The position numbers and the translations under genes were made by a program. This document shows positions 1 to 10,756 of a stretch of DNA of 64,000 nt, piece by piece. How positions within the stretch are numbered: position 1 is the first letter of the stretch; each line of letters begins with the position of its first letter. The notes beneath the pieces are model-generated. The model was not told the DNA's origin and did not search any database. It worked only from the letters and a program-made list of their open reading frames with translations. Origin of the DNA: Microbacterium abyssi (GTDB taxonomy: Bacteria; Actinomycetota; Actinomycetes; Actinomycetales; Microbacteriaceae); assembly GCF_015277895.1 (NCBI RefSeq), contig NZ_CP063815.1, forward strand, positions 496,001 through 560,000, in the 5' to 3' direction.

Positions 1-19
1 TCGCACCGAGGAGGCCTGA
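1..19 (+). CDS. Tail of an upstream gene, probably folB (partial)
   Basis: In the second forward frame the first bases read R-T-E-E-A followed by TGA at 17-19, so an upstream gene ends here and its stop overlaps the ATG of folK by one base (TGATG). In actinobacterial folate loci dihydroneopterin aldolase (folB) usually precedes folK. The identity is inferred from gene order only; five residues carry no family information. Confidence 0.35.
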
Positions 20-540
20 TGGTCCGGATGCCTCCGATGCCGGCACCCGACCCGCGGCCGGGCCGCGATGCGGTCGAGGCGGTCATCGCCCTCGGAGCGA
101 ACCTCGGAGATCGCACCGAGACCATCCGGCGGGCGGCCGCGCGCATCGCCCGCCTGCCCCTCGTCGACGACCTGCGCCTGTCCGATCTGCACGAGACGGT
201 CGCCGTCCGCCTGGACGGTCCGGATCCCGACGCGCCGAGCTACGTGAACGCCGTGGCGCTGATGACCACCCGGCTCGCGCCGCAGGTGCTGCTCGGGCTG
301 CTGCACGCCATCGAGGAGGAACACGGCCGCGAGCGCCGCGAGCGCTGGGGTGACCGTACGCTCGACCTCGACCTCATCGCTTACGGCGGGCTGCGATCCG
401 ACGATCCGCACGTGCTGCTCCCGCACCCGCGCGCAGCCGAGCGGCTGTTCGTGCTCGAGCCGTGGCTGAGCCTCGACCCCGATGCCGCGATCCCCGGCCG
501 CGGGCGCGTCGCCGATCTGATCGAGGCCCTGCGCCGATGA
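19..540 (+). CDS. folK: 6-hydroxymethyl-7,8-dihydropterin pyrophosphokinase
   Basis: FolK transfers pyrophosphate from ATP to 6-hydroxymethyl-7,8-dihydropterin in the cytoplasm, the step before dihydropteroate synthase in folate synthesis. The 173 residues show the family signatures in order: IALGANLGDR (23-32), YVNAVA (75-80), and RWGDRTLDLDLI (109-120), where Asp116 and Asp118 are the expected Mg2+-ATP ligands, then an HPR pterin motif near 136. The ATG at 19 follows GAGGAGG and overlaps the preceding stop. Its own stop overlaps the next ATG (ATGA at 537-540), so it is translationally coupled to the DUF3180 gene. Confidence 0.93.
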   Translation: MVRMPPMPAPDPRPGRDAVEAVIALGANLGDRTETIRRAAARIARLPLVDDLRLSDLHETVAVRLDGPDPDAPSYVNAVALMTTRLAPQVLLGLLHAIEEEHGRERRERWGDRTLDLDLIAYGGLRSDDPHVLLPHPRAAERLFVLEPWLSLDPDAAIPGRGRVADLIEALRR

Positions 541-1019
541 AGCGCACCTCGGCGCTCGCCCTCATCCTCCTGGCCCTGGCCGGAGGAGGGATCGGCTATC
601 TCATCGACCACCTGCTCACAGTCGGCGGACGGGCGACGTTCTCACCGTCAGGGTTCCTGCCGCTGCTTCTGCTCGTGCTCGCGGCATCCGTGATCACCCT
701 TGCGTGGCCTGTGCGGCGAAGTGTGCGCGGGCCGTCGCGCGCGCGTATCGACCCGTTCCGCGCGATGCGTGTGGCGACCCTGGCACGTGCATCCAGCCTG
801 CTCGGCGCGATCATGACGGGATTCGGATCCGGACTGCTGGCGTTCCTCCTGTCGCGTCCCGTCGCACCCCAGGTAGGGTCGGTTGTGGCGATGGCGGCGC
901 TCGTGGCGAGTTCGCTCGCACTCGTTGTCGCAGCCCTCGTCGCCGAACAGTTCTGCACCCTGCCGAAGGATCCTGATGACAGACAGCCAGATGACCCCGC
1001 CGGAGCCGACGGGAGCTGA
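537..1019 (+). CDS. DUF3180 membrane protein
   Basis: A 160-residue membrane protein with four predicted hydrophobic segments (about 5-25, 38-57, 85-107 and 112-137) and an acidic cytoplasmic tail. Size, topology and position directly after folK match the actinobacterial DUF3180 family, whose function is unknown. The ATG at 537 overlaps the folK stop. A longer in-frame start at 462 would lie inside folK and gives a non-hydrophobic, arginine-rich leader, so it is rejected. Its end overlaps the next gene by about 44 bases. Confidence 0.85.
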   Translation: MKRTSALALILLALAGGGIGYLIDHLLTVGGRATFSPSGFLPLLLLVLAASVITLAWPVRRSVRGPSRARIDPFRAMRVATLARASSLLGAIMTGFGSGLLAFLLSRPVAPQVGSVVAMAALVASSLALVVAALVAEQFCTLPKDPDDRQPDDPAGADGS

Positions 1020-1569
1020 TCGGCCGCAGCCCGCTGCCGCCCCCGTTCTCGACGAGGGCACCTATGAGCAGCTGCGCGAGCCGCGAGGCGCCGGACGTCT
1101 CGCACTCGATGGCCGATGGCACCAGATCTCGCCGCGCTACGTCACCTCGCAGTTCCTGCAGAACGGCCTCGTTCTCGCGCTCCTGGTCATCGTGGTGCTG
1201 GTGCTGACGCTCGTGCTGGACCAGACCTGGGCGTGGATCCCCGGGGGCATCCTCGCTGCGGTCATCCTCGTGACGCTGGCGATCCTGCCGCGCCAGGCGA
1301 GGGCGATCGGCTACATGCTGCGTGAGGACGACATCGTGTTCCGCAAGGGCATCCTCTGGCAGCGCATCATCGCCGTCCCCTACGGCAGGATGCAGCTCGT
1401 CGATATCACGCACGGGCCGCTCGATCGCGCATTCGGCGTCGCCCAGCTGAAGATGGTCACCGCGGCCGCGACCACCGGCGTGCAGATCCCCGGACTCACG
1501 CAGGCCGCGGCCGAGTCGCTGCGCGACACGCTGATCGACGTCGCCGAGACGCGCCGGACGGGCCTGTGA
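976..1569 (+). CDS. PH domain-containing membrane protein (YdbS-like)
   Basis: A 197-residue protein with a polar N-terminal stretch rich in Pro and Ala, two adjacent membrane segments (about 63-82 and 87-104), and one bacterial PH (bPH2) domain from about 112. The bPH2 hallmark is the run REDDIVFRKGILWQRIIAVPY. The ATG at 976 follows GAAGGA and lies inside the end of the DUF3180 gene. The next PH protein starts at a GTG that overlaps this stop. Pairs of YdbS/YdbT-type proteins are common in Gram-positive bacteria and are envelope-associated; the molecular role is not established. Confidence 0.85.
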   Translation: MTDSQMTPPEPTGADRPQPAAAPVLDEGTYEQLREPRGAGRLALDGRWHQISPRYVTSQFLQNGLVLALLVIVVLVLTLVLDQTWAWIPGGILAAVILVTLAILPRQARAIGYMLREDDIVFRKGILWQRIIAVPYGRMQLVDITHGPLDRAFGVAQLKMVTAAATTGVQIPGLTQAAAESLRDTLIDVAETRRTGL

Positions 1570-3362
1570 GCACGCCCGAGCAGCCGGAGCAGTTCGCGGG
1601 ACAGGCGCCCGCACAACCGCCGCTGCCGCCCGTCCCCGAGCCGCCCGCCGACGTCGACTCGCTCGCGGACGGCGAATGGCATCGCCTGCACCCGCTGACA
1701 CCGCTGTTCAAGGGCGGACTGGTGCTGATCATCGTGGCGGGCATCGTGCTCAACAGCTTCCGCGATCGCATCATCTACTGGATGGTCAACGCATTCGCGC
1801 CGCAGGCGCACGTCGAGGACTACTCGGCCGGAGACCCGGTCGACTGGGTGCTGTCGAACAATTTCATCCTGATCGCACTGCTCATCGTGCTCGGCGTGCT
1901 GATCGTGCTGATCGCGGCGTTCTGGATGGTGTGGCGGTTCCAGCAGTTCCGCATCTCGGAGGAGCACGTCGAGGTGCGCAAGGGCATCATCTTCCGGTCG
2001 CAGCGGCGTGCGCCCCTCGACCGCGTGCAGGGCGTGAACCTCACGAGACCGTTCCCCGCCCGCCTGATCGGCATGGCCAAGCTCGAGGTGGTCGGCGCAG
2101 GCACCGACGCGAACGTCCCGCTGGAGTACCTGTCGACCCCCAAGGCCGAGAGCGTGCGCGCGGACATCCTGCGCCTGGCATCCGGCGCTCGTGCGGCCCG
2201 CGCCGCCCGGCAGCGCGGAACGCAGGACGCTCCGGCCGGCACCCGCCGCTCCCAGCTCGTCGGTTCGATGAACACCGGCGTGAGCGGACTCATCGAAGGT
2301 GTCGACCTCGCCGACGTCGCGCCTGAGAGCGTCGTCAAGATCCCCACAGGGCGCCTCGTCGGATCGCAGCTGCTGGCGGGCCTGCTGTGGCTGGTGTTCT
2401 TCCTGGTGCTGTTCGGCATCACGATGGCGTTCACCGTGCCGGCGATCCTGGCCGACGGCGGCCCCGATGCCGGGTTCGGGATCCTCGGTGTCGCGCTCGG
2501 CATCGGCATCCCGTTCGTTATCGCCGCCGTGGCGATCACCTGGGCGCAGATCTCGAAGTCGCTGCGCTACTCGATCGCGCCGACGCCGGACGGTGTGCGC
2601 ATCACCTATGGGCTGTTCACGACGATCACCGAGACCATCCCGCCGGGGCGCATCTTCGCCGTCGAGGTCACGCAGTCGATGCTGTGGCGCCCGTTCGGGT
2701 GGTGGGCGATCAAGATCAACCGCATGAGCGGCAAGAGCCTCGCGCAGCAGCAGTCGAGCACCGCGCAGCAGTTCAACATCGTGCTGCCGGTCGGCGTCGC
2801 CGCCGACGTGCAGCGGGTGCTCGGGCTGATCCTGCCCGATCTGCCGGAGGCCGACCTGCCACTGGTGTGGGAGCACGGAATCCAGGGCCCGCAGAAGCAG
2901 GGCGAGGATCCGTACCGGACCATGGCCCGACGCGCCTGGTGGCGCCGGCCCTTCTCCTGGAAGCGGCACGGCCTCGCCGTCACCGATTTCGGAATGCTGC
3001 TGCGCCGAGGCAACCTGTGGCGCAAGCTGGCGGTGTTCCCGCTGGTCCGGCTGCAGGGCATCTCCGCGGAGCAGGGTCCGATCGACCGGCTGCAGAAGGT
3101 GGCGGCGCTGAAGGCGCACAGTGTCACGGGGCCCGTGCTCGGCGAGATCGTCGGCATCGAGAGCGTCGAGGTCAATGCCGCTGTGAACGACATCGCGCAT
3201 CGTGCCTCGGTCGCCGTACAGCGCGACCACAGCCACCGGTGGGCGATGGAGATCGAGGCGGAGGCGCCCGGTGCCGCGGAACCAGGAACGCAGGCGCCCG
3301 AGACCGTGGCGCCCGTCGAGATGGAGGCGCAGGTCCGGACCGAGGAGCCGCGTGAGTCGTGA
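1566..3362 (+). CDS. Multi-PH-domain membrane protein (YdbT-like)
   Basis: A 598-residue partner of the preceding gene. Three bPH2 units are visible, each beginning with a REGI-type strand: SEEHVEVRKGIIFRSQRRAP near 135, APTPDGVRITYGLFTTITE near 340, and a third near 470 (AVTDFGMLLRRGNLWRK). Membrane segments lie between them, two near 50-115 and two near 265-320. The GTG at 1566 overlaps the preceding stop (GTGA), so the two are translationally coupled and probably form one envelope complex. Its 3' end overlaps the start of the next gene by 11 bases. Confidence 0.85.
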   Translation: MSTPEQPEQFAGQAPAQPPLPPVPEPPADVDSLADGEWHRLHPLTPLFKGGLVLIIVAGIVLNSFRDRIIYWMVNAFAPQAHVEDYSAGDPVDWVLSNNFILIALLIVLGVLIVLIAAFWMVWRFQQFRISEEHVEVRKGIIFRSQRRAPLDRVQGVNLTRPFPARLIGMAKLEVVGAGTDANVPLEYLSTPKAESVRADILRLASGARAARAARQRGTQDAPAGTRRSQLVGSMNTGVSGLIEGVDLADVAPESVVKIPTGRLVGSQLLAGLLWLVFFLVLFGITMAFTVPAILADGGPDAGFGILGVALGIGIPFVIAAVAITWAQISKSLRYSIAPTPDGVRITYGLFTTITETIPPGRIFAVEVTQSMLWRPFGWWAIKINRMSGKSLAQQQSSTAQQFNIVLPVGVAADVQRVLGLILPDLPEADLPLVWEHGIQGPQKQGEDPYRTMARRAWWRRPFSWKRHGLAVTDFGMLLRRGNLWRKLAVFPLVRLQGISAEQGPIDRLQKVAALKAHSVTGPVLGEIVGIESVEVNAAVNDIAHRASVAVQRDHSHRWAMEIEAEAPGAAEPGTQAPETVAPVEMEAQVRTEEPRES

Positions 3363-4041
3363 CGGCCGTCTCGGCGTCGGCATCGTCGGCGCCGGCCGCG
3401 TCGGACCTGTGATCGGTGCAGCGCTCGGCGGGGCCGGACACGCGATCACCGGCATCACCAGCGGATCGGACGACGACCGGGTCGCGGGGATCCTCCCCGG
3501 CGTGCCGGTGCTCGACGCCCCGGAAGTGCTGCGCCGAAGTGAACTGGTGATCCTGGCAGTCCCGCACGATGAGCTTCCGGGACTTGTGAGCGGACTCGCC
3601 GATCTGGGCGCGTGGCAGCCCGGGCAGCTCGTGCTGCACACCGATCCGGCCTACGGCATCGCGGTGCTGGAGCCCGCGCAGCGGTCGGGCGCGATCCCGC
3701 TCGCCGTGCATCCCGCGATCTCGTTCACCGGCACCTCGATCGACCTCCGCCAGCTGCAGGCCGGGTTCGCCGCGGTCACGGCACCCGCGCCGGTGCTGCC
3801 GATCGCGCAGGCGCTCGCGGTCGAGCTCGGCTGCGAGCCGGTCGTCATCGACGAGGAGGACCGTGCGGCGTACGCGGAGGCGATCGCGACGGCATCCGAG
3901 TTCTCCCGCGCCATCATCGGCCAGTCGACGTCGCTGCTGCGCGGCATCGGGATCGAGAACCCGGGCGGGTACCTGTCGGCACTCGTGCAGTCGACCGTCG
4001 AGACCGCTTTGCGCGAGGCATCCGACCCGCCCGCGATCTGA
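3352..4041 (+). CDS. Rossmann-like / DUF2520 oxidoreductase
   Basis: A 229-residue protein that opens with a dinucleotide-binding strand-turn-helix, VGIVGAGRVGPVIGAALG (GxGxxG), followed by an NADP-reductase-like fold. The C-terminal helical half corresponds to DUF2520. GTG at 3352 is chosen because the Rossmann motif starts only eight residues in and the start overlaps the PH gene. In related genomes this gene is usually followed by panC; here panC is missing and a repeat element follows instead. The substrate is unknown. Confidence 0.8.
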   Translation: MSRDGRLGVGIVGAGRVGPVIGAALGGAGHAITGITSGSDDDRVAGILPGVPVLDAPEVLRRSELVILAVPHDELPGLVSGLADLGAWQPGQLVLHTDPAYGIAVLEPAQRSGAIPLAVHPAISFTGTSIDLRQLQAGFAAVTAPAPVLPIAQALAVELGCEPVVIDEEDRAAYAEAIATASEFSRAIIGQSTSLLRGIGIENPGGYLSALVQSTVETALREASDPPAI

Positions 4042-4060
4042 CGCGCGTCGGCTGTGAACA

Positions 4061-4232
4061 TTTCGACTCGCTGCGCTCGCTCAAGGCGTTTCGTCTGCGG
4101 CGGCTGGGCCGCCTCCGCTCAACGACCCGCGGGGCCGAAGCCTGTTCAGCAGCAGCGCCCCGCGGGTTGTTGAGCGAGTCGAAGGCGAGACGAAACGGGC
4201 TGAGCGACCGGAGGGAGCCGAAGCCTTCTCGG
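4061..4232. repeat. Microbacteriaceae intergenic palindromic repeat, likely bidirectional terminator
   Basis: Between two convergent genes lies a nested inverted repeat. The inner arms 4118-4135 and 4157-4174 match in 17 of 18 positions (core ACCCGCGGGGC) around a 21-base loop. Outside them are modules of the type TTCGACTCGCTGCGCTCGCT and GAGACGAAACGGG. The same modules recur at 25810-25890. Placement between converging genes fits a terminator; the conserved flanks fit a REP-like repeat family. Confidence 0.75.
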
Positions 4233-4240
4233 CAACGCGC

Positions 4241-6031
4241 TCAGCGTCCGCCCGAGAACCCGCCGCCGCCCCCGCCCCCGGAGAAGCCGCCCCCGGCGGA
4301 GCCGCCGAAACCCGACGAACTGCCGCTGCTGGGCGAGGAGTAGGTCGACGATGCGCGGGTGGCCGAGGCGATCAGTGCGACGCGCAGGGCGATGCCGTAG
4401 CTCGTGCCGTCGATCCAGCCCGGCTCCTGCTGCGCCGCGCCGTACGCGTGCTCGAGCACGGTGCCCCACTCGCGCTCCTGCCCGAACAGGATCGCGTAGG
4501 GCAGCAGCCGCTCGTACACGTGGATGATGTCGACGCCGCCGTCGCTGCGCCGCTCCGCGCCGCTGTACGACTGCAGCATCCGCAGTCGGTCCTCCTCCGC
4601 GACGCGGATGAACTCGCGCACTCCCTCGAGGTACTCCAGCTGCAGTGCGCCCTCGGGCGTGAGCACGGTGTGCTTCGAGAACGCCACGATGCTCGAGATC
4701 AGCACCAGCGCGCCGCACAGCAGCGTCACGAAGAACACCGGGCCAGCCGAGTCGCGGCCCATCGCGATGCTCCACACCAACAGTGCCACCATGACGGCGA
4801 ACGCGAGCAGCGCGCCGGCCTGGACGATGCGCGCCGCCGTGCTCCGTGCCTTGGTCGTGAAACCGCGCTTCTCCGCCTCGCGCGCGGCCGATCTCAACAG
4901 CTTCTGCACGCGTCCTGCGAAGGACTTGCTGTTCTTCGGCATCTTCATCACGATGCCGATCTCGTCGCTGCCGAACAGCGCTTTGAGAGAGCGCTCGTCG
5001 ATCGGGTCGGGGATCGGCGCATCCAGCCGGCGGAGTCGCGGGCGGCGCTTCTTCTCACCCTCGTCCGGGATGTCCTCCAGGCGCAGCATCCCGCGCACGG
5101 CGAGATGGATGATCTGCGCCGTGAGCGGGTTCTTCGCACCGGGGATGAGGCTGCTCGCCACTAGGGGCGGCATGGCATCCGGCACGTCGTACTGCGCGAC
5201 GACGATCCCAGTGCCGCGCCGGCGGCGGCGGATCATCATGCTCGTCGCGAGCCAGCCGCAGACGGACAGGAGCGCAGCCCCGCCGCCGACGGCGTAGGGC
5301 AGCACATCGGTCGCCGGGCTCGGCAGGCGCGCCGGCGGCTGCGTCACGGTGCCGGGCTCGAGCGCGATAGCCAAGGTGACACCCTCACCGGCGGTGAGTG
5401 CCTCGGCCGAGACGGTGAACGTGCCGCCGGAGGCATCCAGTTCGCACGTGTCGACCGCGCCCTGACGCCCCTGATAGCAGGACGCGTCGCCGGTCAGGTG
5501 CTGGGCGAGGCCCTCGTCGAAGCGGACCTCCGCCTGGAACGATCCGATGTCCTGCGTGCTGTCGAGCGGGAGCAGATCCCAGTAGAACTCGTCGACCTCG
5601 GTGCCCGACGCGGCGATGACGACGTCGCGCATCTCGTACTCGATGACGTACGTCGTCGAGCCGTGCACGTAGTCGTCGTTCCCGGTGAGGACGTACAGCA
5701 CGCCGTCGTCGTCCTCGGTCTCGTACGGCACGTCCTCGCCGTTCTCGTCGCGCACGGAGAGGATCGTGGTCTCGAGGCTTGCGCCCTGGTAGCGCTCCGG
5801 ATAGCCGGCGACGATGCCGCGATTCTGGTCGGACTCGGGAAACTCGGCGACCCGCGTCTCCACGACGTGCAGTGTGGAGCGGCCGTCGTCGTCGATCCCG
5901 ACGTCGAACGTCGCCTCCCACGAGGAGAAGTCGAAGTCGTCGACGTCGCCCGCAGCGGATGCCGAGGCGACGGTTCCGGCGAACAGCGCGGACGCTGCGA
6001 CGGCCGCAAGCGAAAGGGAGCGGAGGAGCAT
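4241..6031 (-). CDS. DUF2207 membrane protein with Gly-rich tail
   Basis: A 596-residue protein with an N-terminal signal peptide (LLRSLSLAAVAASALFAG, cleavage after an ASA-type site near 27). A large extracytoplasmic DUF2207 domain follows (about 35-240), then a membrane segment near 245-265, a cytoplasmic part, two more membrane segments near 410-450, and a glycine-serine-rich end (FSGGGGGGGFSGG). This order is standard for DUF2207/YciQ-like envelope proteins of unknown function. The ATG at 6031 follows GAG-rich sequence and sets the signal peptide at residue 1. The gene is divergent from lysS. Confidence 0.85.
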   Translation of the reverse strand: MLLRSLSLAAVAASALFAGTVASASAAGDVDDFDFSSWEATFDVGIDDDGRSTLHVVETRVAEFPESDQNRGIVAGYPERYQGASLETTILSVRDENGEDVPYETEDDDGVLYVLTGNDDYVHGSTTYVIEYEMRDVVIAASGTEVDEFYWDLLPLDSTQDIGSFQAEVRFDEGLAQHLTGDASCYQGRQGAVDTCELDASGGTFTVSAEALTAGEGVTLAIALEPGTVTQPPARLPSPATDVLPYAVGGGAALLSVCGWLATSMMIRRRRRGTGIVVAQYDVPDAMPPLVASSLIPGAKNPLTAQIIHLAVRGMLRLEDIPDEGEKKRRPRLRRLDAPIPDPIDERSLKALFGSDEIGIVMKMPKNSKSFAGRVQKLLRSAAREAEKRGFTTKARSTAARIVQAGALLAFAVMVALLVWSIAMGRDSAGPVFFVTLLCGALVLISSIVAFSKHTVLTPEGALQLEYLEGVREFIRVAEEDRLRMLQSYSGAERRSDGGVDIIHVYERLLPYAILFGQEREWGTVLEHAYGAAQQEPGWIDGTSYGIALRVALIASATRASSTYSSPSSGSSSGFGGSAGGGFSGGGGGGGFSGGR

Positions 6032-6168
6032 GCTTCGAGGGTACTTGGCAGTGAACTCAGGCTCAGGGAACGTCTCTGAGGGCCGACGCTGCGGCGCCTC
6101 TGGCCGCAGGGGACGGGAGGCGCTCAGCCCCGCCCGGTAAACTCGGAGGCGACTTCCGAGGAGCCGCT

Positions 6169-7698
<1,530 letters not shown>

Positions 7699-7699
7699 C

Positions 7700-8824
7700 T
7701 CAGCCGGCGTCCAGGCCGCTGCCGCGGCGGAACGTCCACTCGGGAAGCACGGCGGCGTCGATCAGGGCGCACAGCAGGCGCGCCAGCGGGTAGTCGGGGT
7801 CGATCTCGCCGGCCGCTTCGAGGTAGCGCGCCGCATGGGTCGAGCGCCCGAGCGCCCAGGACAGCCACGCGGCCGCGGTCAGCGGCGCCGTGCGCGACGC
7901 GCGCGGCGCGCGGGCCGCGACGTTGCGCACCAGCGAGAGGGCCACGCGCAGCCGGTCGGGATCCGGCGCGTCGCCCTGGCCGACGAACAGCCGCCCCAGC
8001 TCCGGCGGCACGGTCATGCCCTCGTGCGTGAAGGCGAGCTGTGCGTCGAGAGCGCGGATTCCGGTGGGCAGGTCCGTCGCCCACTGCAGCAGCGCGGCAT
8101 CGCGGAAGGCCGGGCGGTTCAGGCACCACAGCAGCGCGGCCGACATGAACGGCGGCAGGTTCTCCGGACGCTCCAGCGCCGTCTCGAAGAACAGCGGGAT
8201 GTCGTCGAGCAGGAGTGTCGCGGCCAGCGCCTGCGGATTCTCGCGCTCGGCGTGCGGCGACCCGTCGTGCGCGAGCACGTCCGACAGGTCGCGCAGAGCC
8301 CGTCCCACACGCTCCTTCTCCGCGAAGTCGACGGACGGCAGATCGGCACCGGCATCCTGGTCGCCCGAGACGTCGGCGATGCCGGGGAGCGCCGGCGTCT
8401 CGGGGATCTCGTCGAGCGGGTACAGCTCGGGCTCGTCCCCGACGTAGCTCGACCAGCCGCACGGCATGACGCACAGGGCGTCCACGATGCGCAGCCCGGA
8501 GTCCGCGGCGAGCGACAGCAGGTCCTCGACGACGACGGTCTCGGGAAGGACCATGCCGTCACGGGTGTGCTGCGGCAGCTCATCCGTGTAGACGATCACG
8601 GCGACGGCATCCGTCCCGCTGACGCGGGAGAGCAATCCGATCGCGGTGTCCACGTACTCGTCGAAGTCGGCGTCGTCGTGGGGGAGATCGATGCGCATCG
8701 CGCCGTGCGCGCGCGATCGCTGGAACGGCAGCAGCACGACGCTCTGCCGTGGCGTGAATCCGGCCAGGGCCGGGACGAGGCCGAGGAAATCGGCGGAATC
8801 TGTGGCTTTCAGGACTGTGCTCAT
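7700..8824 (-). CDS. DUF4192 protein
   Basis: A 374-residue soluble protein. It begins MSTVLKATDSADFLGLVPAL and carries the DUF4192 hallmark FTPRQSVVLLPF near 25-36; C-terminal helices resemble those of other actinobacterial members that count or sum residues over multiple Trp/Leu positions. Function unknown. The frame stays open for 103 codons upstream, but ATG 8824 is chosen because similarity to the family starts there and the extension is Arg/His-rich and would run into the divergent small gene. Confidence 0.8.
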   Translation of the reverse strand: MSTVLKATDSADFLGLVPALAGFTPRQSVVLLPFQRSRAHGAMRIDLPHDDADFDEYVDTAIGLLSRVSGTDAVAVIVYTDELPQHTRDGMVLPETVVVEDLLSLAADSGLRIVDALCVMPCGWSSYVGDEPELYPLDEIPETPALPGIADVSGDQDAGADLPSVDFAEKERVGRALRDLSDVLAHDGSPHAERENPQALAATLLLDDIPLFFETALERPENLPPFMSAALLWCLNRPAFRDAALLQWATDLPTGIRALDAQLAFTHEGMTVPPELGRLFVGQGDAPDPDRLRVALSLVRNVAARAPRASRTAPLTAAAWLSWALGRSTHAARYLEAAGEIDPDYPLARLLCALIDAAVLPEWTFRRGSGLDAG

Positions 8825-8941
8825 GCCGCGAGTGTGGCCGAGCAGGCACCTCGAGAACCGGTACTCACAGGCCGGGTCCCGCATCCGCCGCTGTGCAGGA
8901 GGAGTGGGCTGAGCCACAGGATGACCGCGTACGATGGAGGC

Positions 8942-9115
8942 ATGGACAACTTCTGGCTGGCGGTGGCGTGGTCGATCCTGCCGACCCTGGGAGTGAGCGT
9001 CGTCTTCTTCTTCGTGCTGCGCGGAATCATCCGCTTCGACCGCACCGAGCGCAAGGTCCACGCGCAGATCGAGGCCGAGGAGCGCGCGGCGCGCGGACTG
9101 CCTCCCCGCATCTGA
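8942..9115 (+). CDS. Small single-span membrane protein, probably leaderless mRNA
   Basis: A 57-residue protein with one membrane helix (about 4-26), then a charged amphipathic tail (FDRTERKVHAQIEAEERAAR). Lysyl-tRNA synthetase-like or actinobacterial small envelope proteins of this shape are usually annotated as hypothetical. A -10-like box TACGAT at 8930-8935 is only six bases from the ATG, and GGAGG touches the start, too close for a normal Shine-Dalgarno; the transcript may be leaderless. Confidence 0.7.
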   Translation: MDNFWLAVAWSILPTLGVSVVFFFVLRGIIRFDRTERKVHAQIEAEERAARGLPPRI

Positions 9116-9195
9116 CGGCGAGGTCTGCAGCACCGGCTACGCTGAGTCCAGCGCCGGACCCGGCGTCTGATGCCGGATGCCCGGGGGTGAAGCGC

Positions 9196-10650
9196 ATGGA
9201 ACGGTGGCCGTTGTGGGTGCTGATCTTCGCCCTCGTGATCGACATCGCCATCCGCATCACCGCGATCATCATCATCCCGCGCAACCGTCGCCCGACCGCG
9301 GCGATGGCCTGGTTGCTCGCCGTCTTCTTCATCCCCTACGTCGGCGTCCTGCTGTTCCTTCTCATCGGGAACCCCCGATTGCCGCGCGCGCGTCGGCGCA
9401 AACAGGACCAGATCAACCGGTACATAGCCGAGACCAGCCACCAGCTGCACTTCGGTACCCTGCGCCCGAATGCGCCGGAGTGGCTCCGGTCAGTGGTGCA
9501 CATGAACGAGAAGATGGGGGCGCTGCCGATCTCGGGTGACAACGGCGCTCACCTGATCAGCGGCTATCAGGAGTCACTGGACGCCATGGCGGAGGCGATC
9601 CGGGCGGCCGAAGAGTACGTCCATGTCGAGTTCTACATCCTGCAGTCGGATGCCTCGACCGACAACTTCTTCCGCGCGCTCGAGGAGGTCGCCGCCCGCG
9701 GCATCCCGGTGCGCGTACTTCTCGACCACTGGGCGAACCGGTGGAAGCCGCGGTACCGCGACACGATCCGTCGCCTGGACGCGATGGGAGCCGCGTGGCA
9801 TCTGATGCTGCCCATGCAGCCGCTGAAGGGGCGGATGCAGCGTCCCGACCTGCGCAACCATCGCAAGCTCCTCGTGGTCGACGGCAAGGTCGGCTACCTC
9901 GGTTCGCAGAACATCACGGATTCCACCTACAACCTGCCGAAGAACATCAAGCGCGGCCTGCACTGGGTCGACCTGATGGTTCGTGTGGACGGGCCCATCG
10001 TGCTCGCGCTGAACGCGGTGTTCCTCAGCGACTGGTACAGCGAGACGGACGAGATCCTCGGCGAGATCGAGCTCACTCGCGCCGAGATCGGCACCGGCGA
10101 CCTCGACTGCCAGATCGTGCCGTCCGGTCCCGGCTTCGTGGTGGAGAACAACCTGCGCCTCTTCCTCGCGCTGCTGTACGGCGCGCAGAGCAAGGCCATG
10201 ATCATCAGCCCGTACTTCGTTCCCGACGAAGCGCTCCTGCTCGCGGTGAGCGCGGCGTGCGACCGAGGGGTGAAGGTCGAGCTGTTCGTATCAGAGGAGG
10301 GCGACCAGGCCGTCGTCTACCACGCCCAGCGCAGCTACTACGAAGCGCTGCTGCGGGCGGGCGTTCGTATCTGGATGTATCGCAAGCCCTACATCCTGCA
10401 CACCAAGAGCCTGACGATCGACGACGATGTCGCGGTGATCGGCTCGAGCAACATGGACATGCGCTCCTTCGGCCTCAATCTCGAGATCTCGATGCTGGTC
10501 AGGGGCGAAGAGTTCGTCGCCGAGATGCGCGCCCTCGAGGACGAGTACCGCGCGCTCAGCCGCGAGCTCACCCTCGAGGAGTGGATGCAGCAGCCGCTGC
10601 GCTCGCGGGTGCTGGACAATCTCGCGCGCCTCACTTCCGCGCTCCAGTAA
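9196..10650 (+). CDS. cls: Cardiolipin synthase (phospholipase D family)
   Basis: Cls condenses phosphatidyl groups to cardiolipin at the membrane. The 484 residues open with two membrane helices (about 4-24 and 36-58). Two PLD catalytic motifs follow: HRKLLVVDGKVGYLGSQN near 222-239 and HTKSLTIDDDVAVIGSSN near 400-417, each an HxKxxxxD with a following G-S-x-N. Length is normal for bacterial Cls. ATG 9196 is preferred over an in-frame GTG at 9187 because it places the first helix right after the start; neither has a strong ribosome-binding site. Confidence 0.93.
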   Translation: MERWPLWVLIFALVIDIAIRITAIIIIPRNRRPTAAMAWLLAVFFIPYVGVLLFLLIGNPRLPRARRRKQDQINRYIAETSHQLHFGTLRPNAPEWLRSVVHMNEKMGALPISGDNGAHLISGYQESLDAMAEAIRAAEEYVHVEFYILQSDASTDNFFRALEEVAARGIPVRVLLDHWANRWKPRYRDTIRRLDAMGAAWHLMLPMQPLKGRMQRPDLRNHRKLLVVDGKVGYLGSQNITDSTYNLPKNIKRGLHWVDLMVRVDGPIVLALNAVFLSDWYSETDEILGEIELTRAEIGTGDLDCQIVPSGPGFVVENNLRLFLALLYGAQSKAMIISPYFVPDEALLLAVSAACDRGVKVELFVSEEGDQAVVYHAQRSYYEALLRAGVRIWMYRKPYILHTKSLTIDDDVAVIGSSNMDMRSFGLNLEISMLVRGEEFVAEMRALEDEYRALSRELTLEEWMQQPLRSRVLDNLARLTSALQ

Positions 10651-10670
10651 CTGGCGCCGAGAGGGCGGTT

Positions 10671-10701
10671 CGGCACGGTCGAACGGCTCGTCACCGTGCC
10701 G
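10671..10701 (+). terminator. Hairpin after cardiolipin synthase
   Basis: Perfect 9-bp arms CGGCACGGT (10671-10679) and ACCGTGCCG (10693-10701) enclose a 13-base loop 20 bases after the cls stop. There is no T-run behind it, as is usual in this GC-rich DNA, so terminator function is inferred from position. Confidence 0.5.
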
Positions 10702-10756
10702 GAATGCCCTTTCGAGACAGCCTGCGGCGTCCGCCGCGCCGGAGTAACCTGAACGC

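Noticed and set aside
1380..3641. Very long open frame antisense to the two PH-domain genes
   Set aside because: It is a GC-driven shadow: its protein is rich in Arg/His/Asp with no hydrophobic pattern, and both sense genes have clear PH domains and coupled starts.
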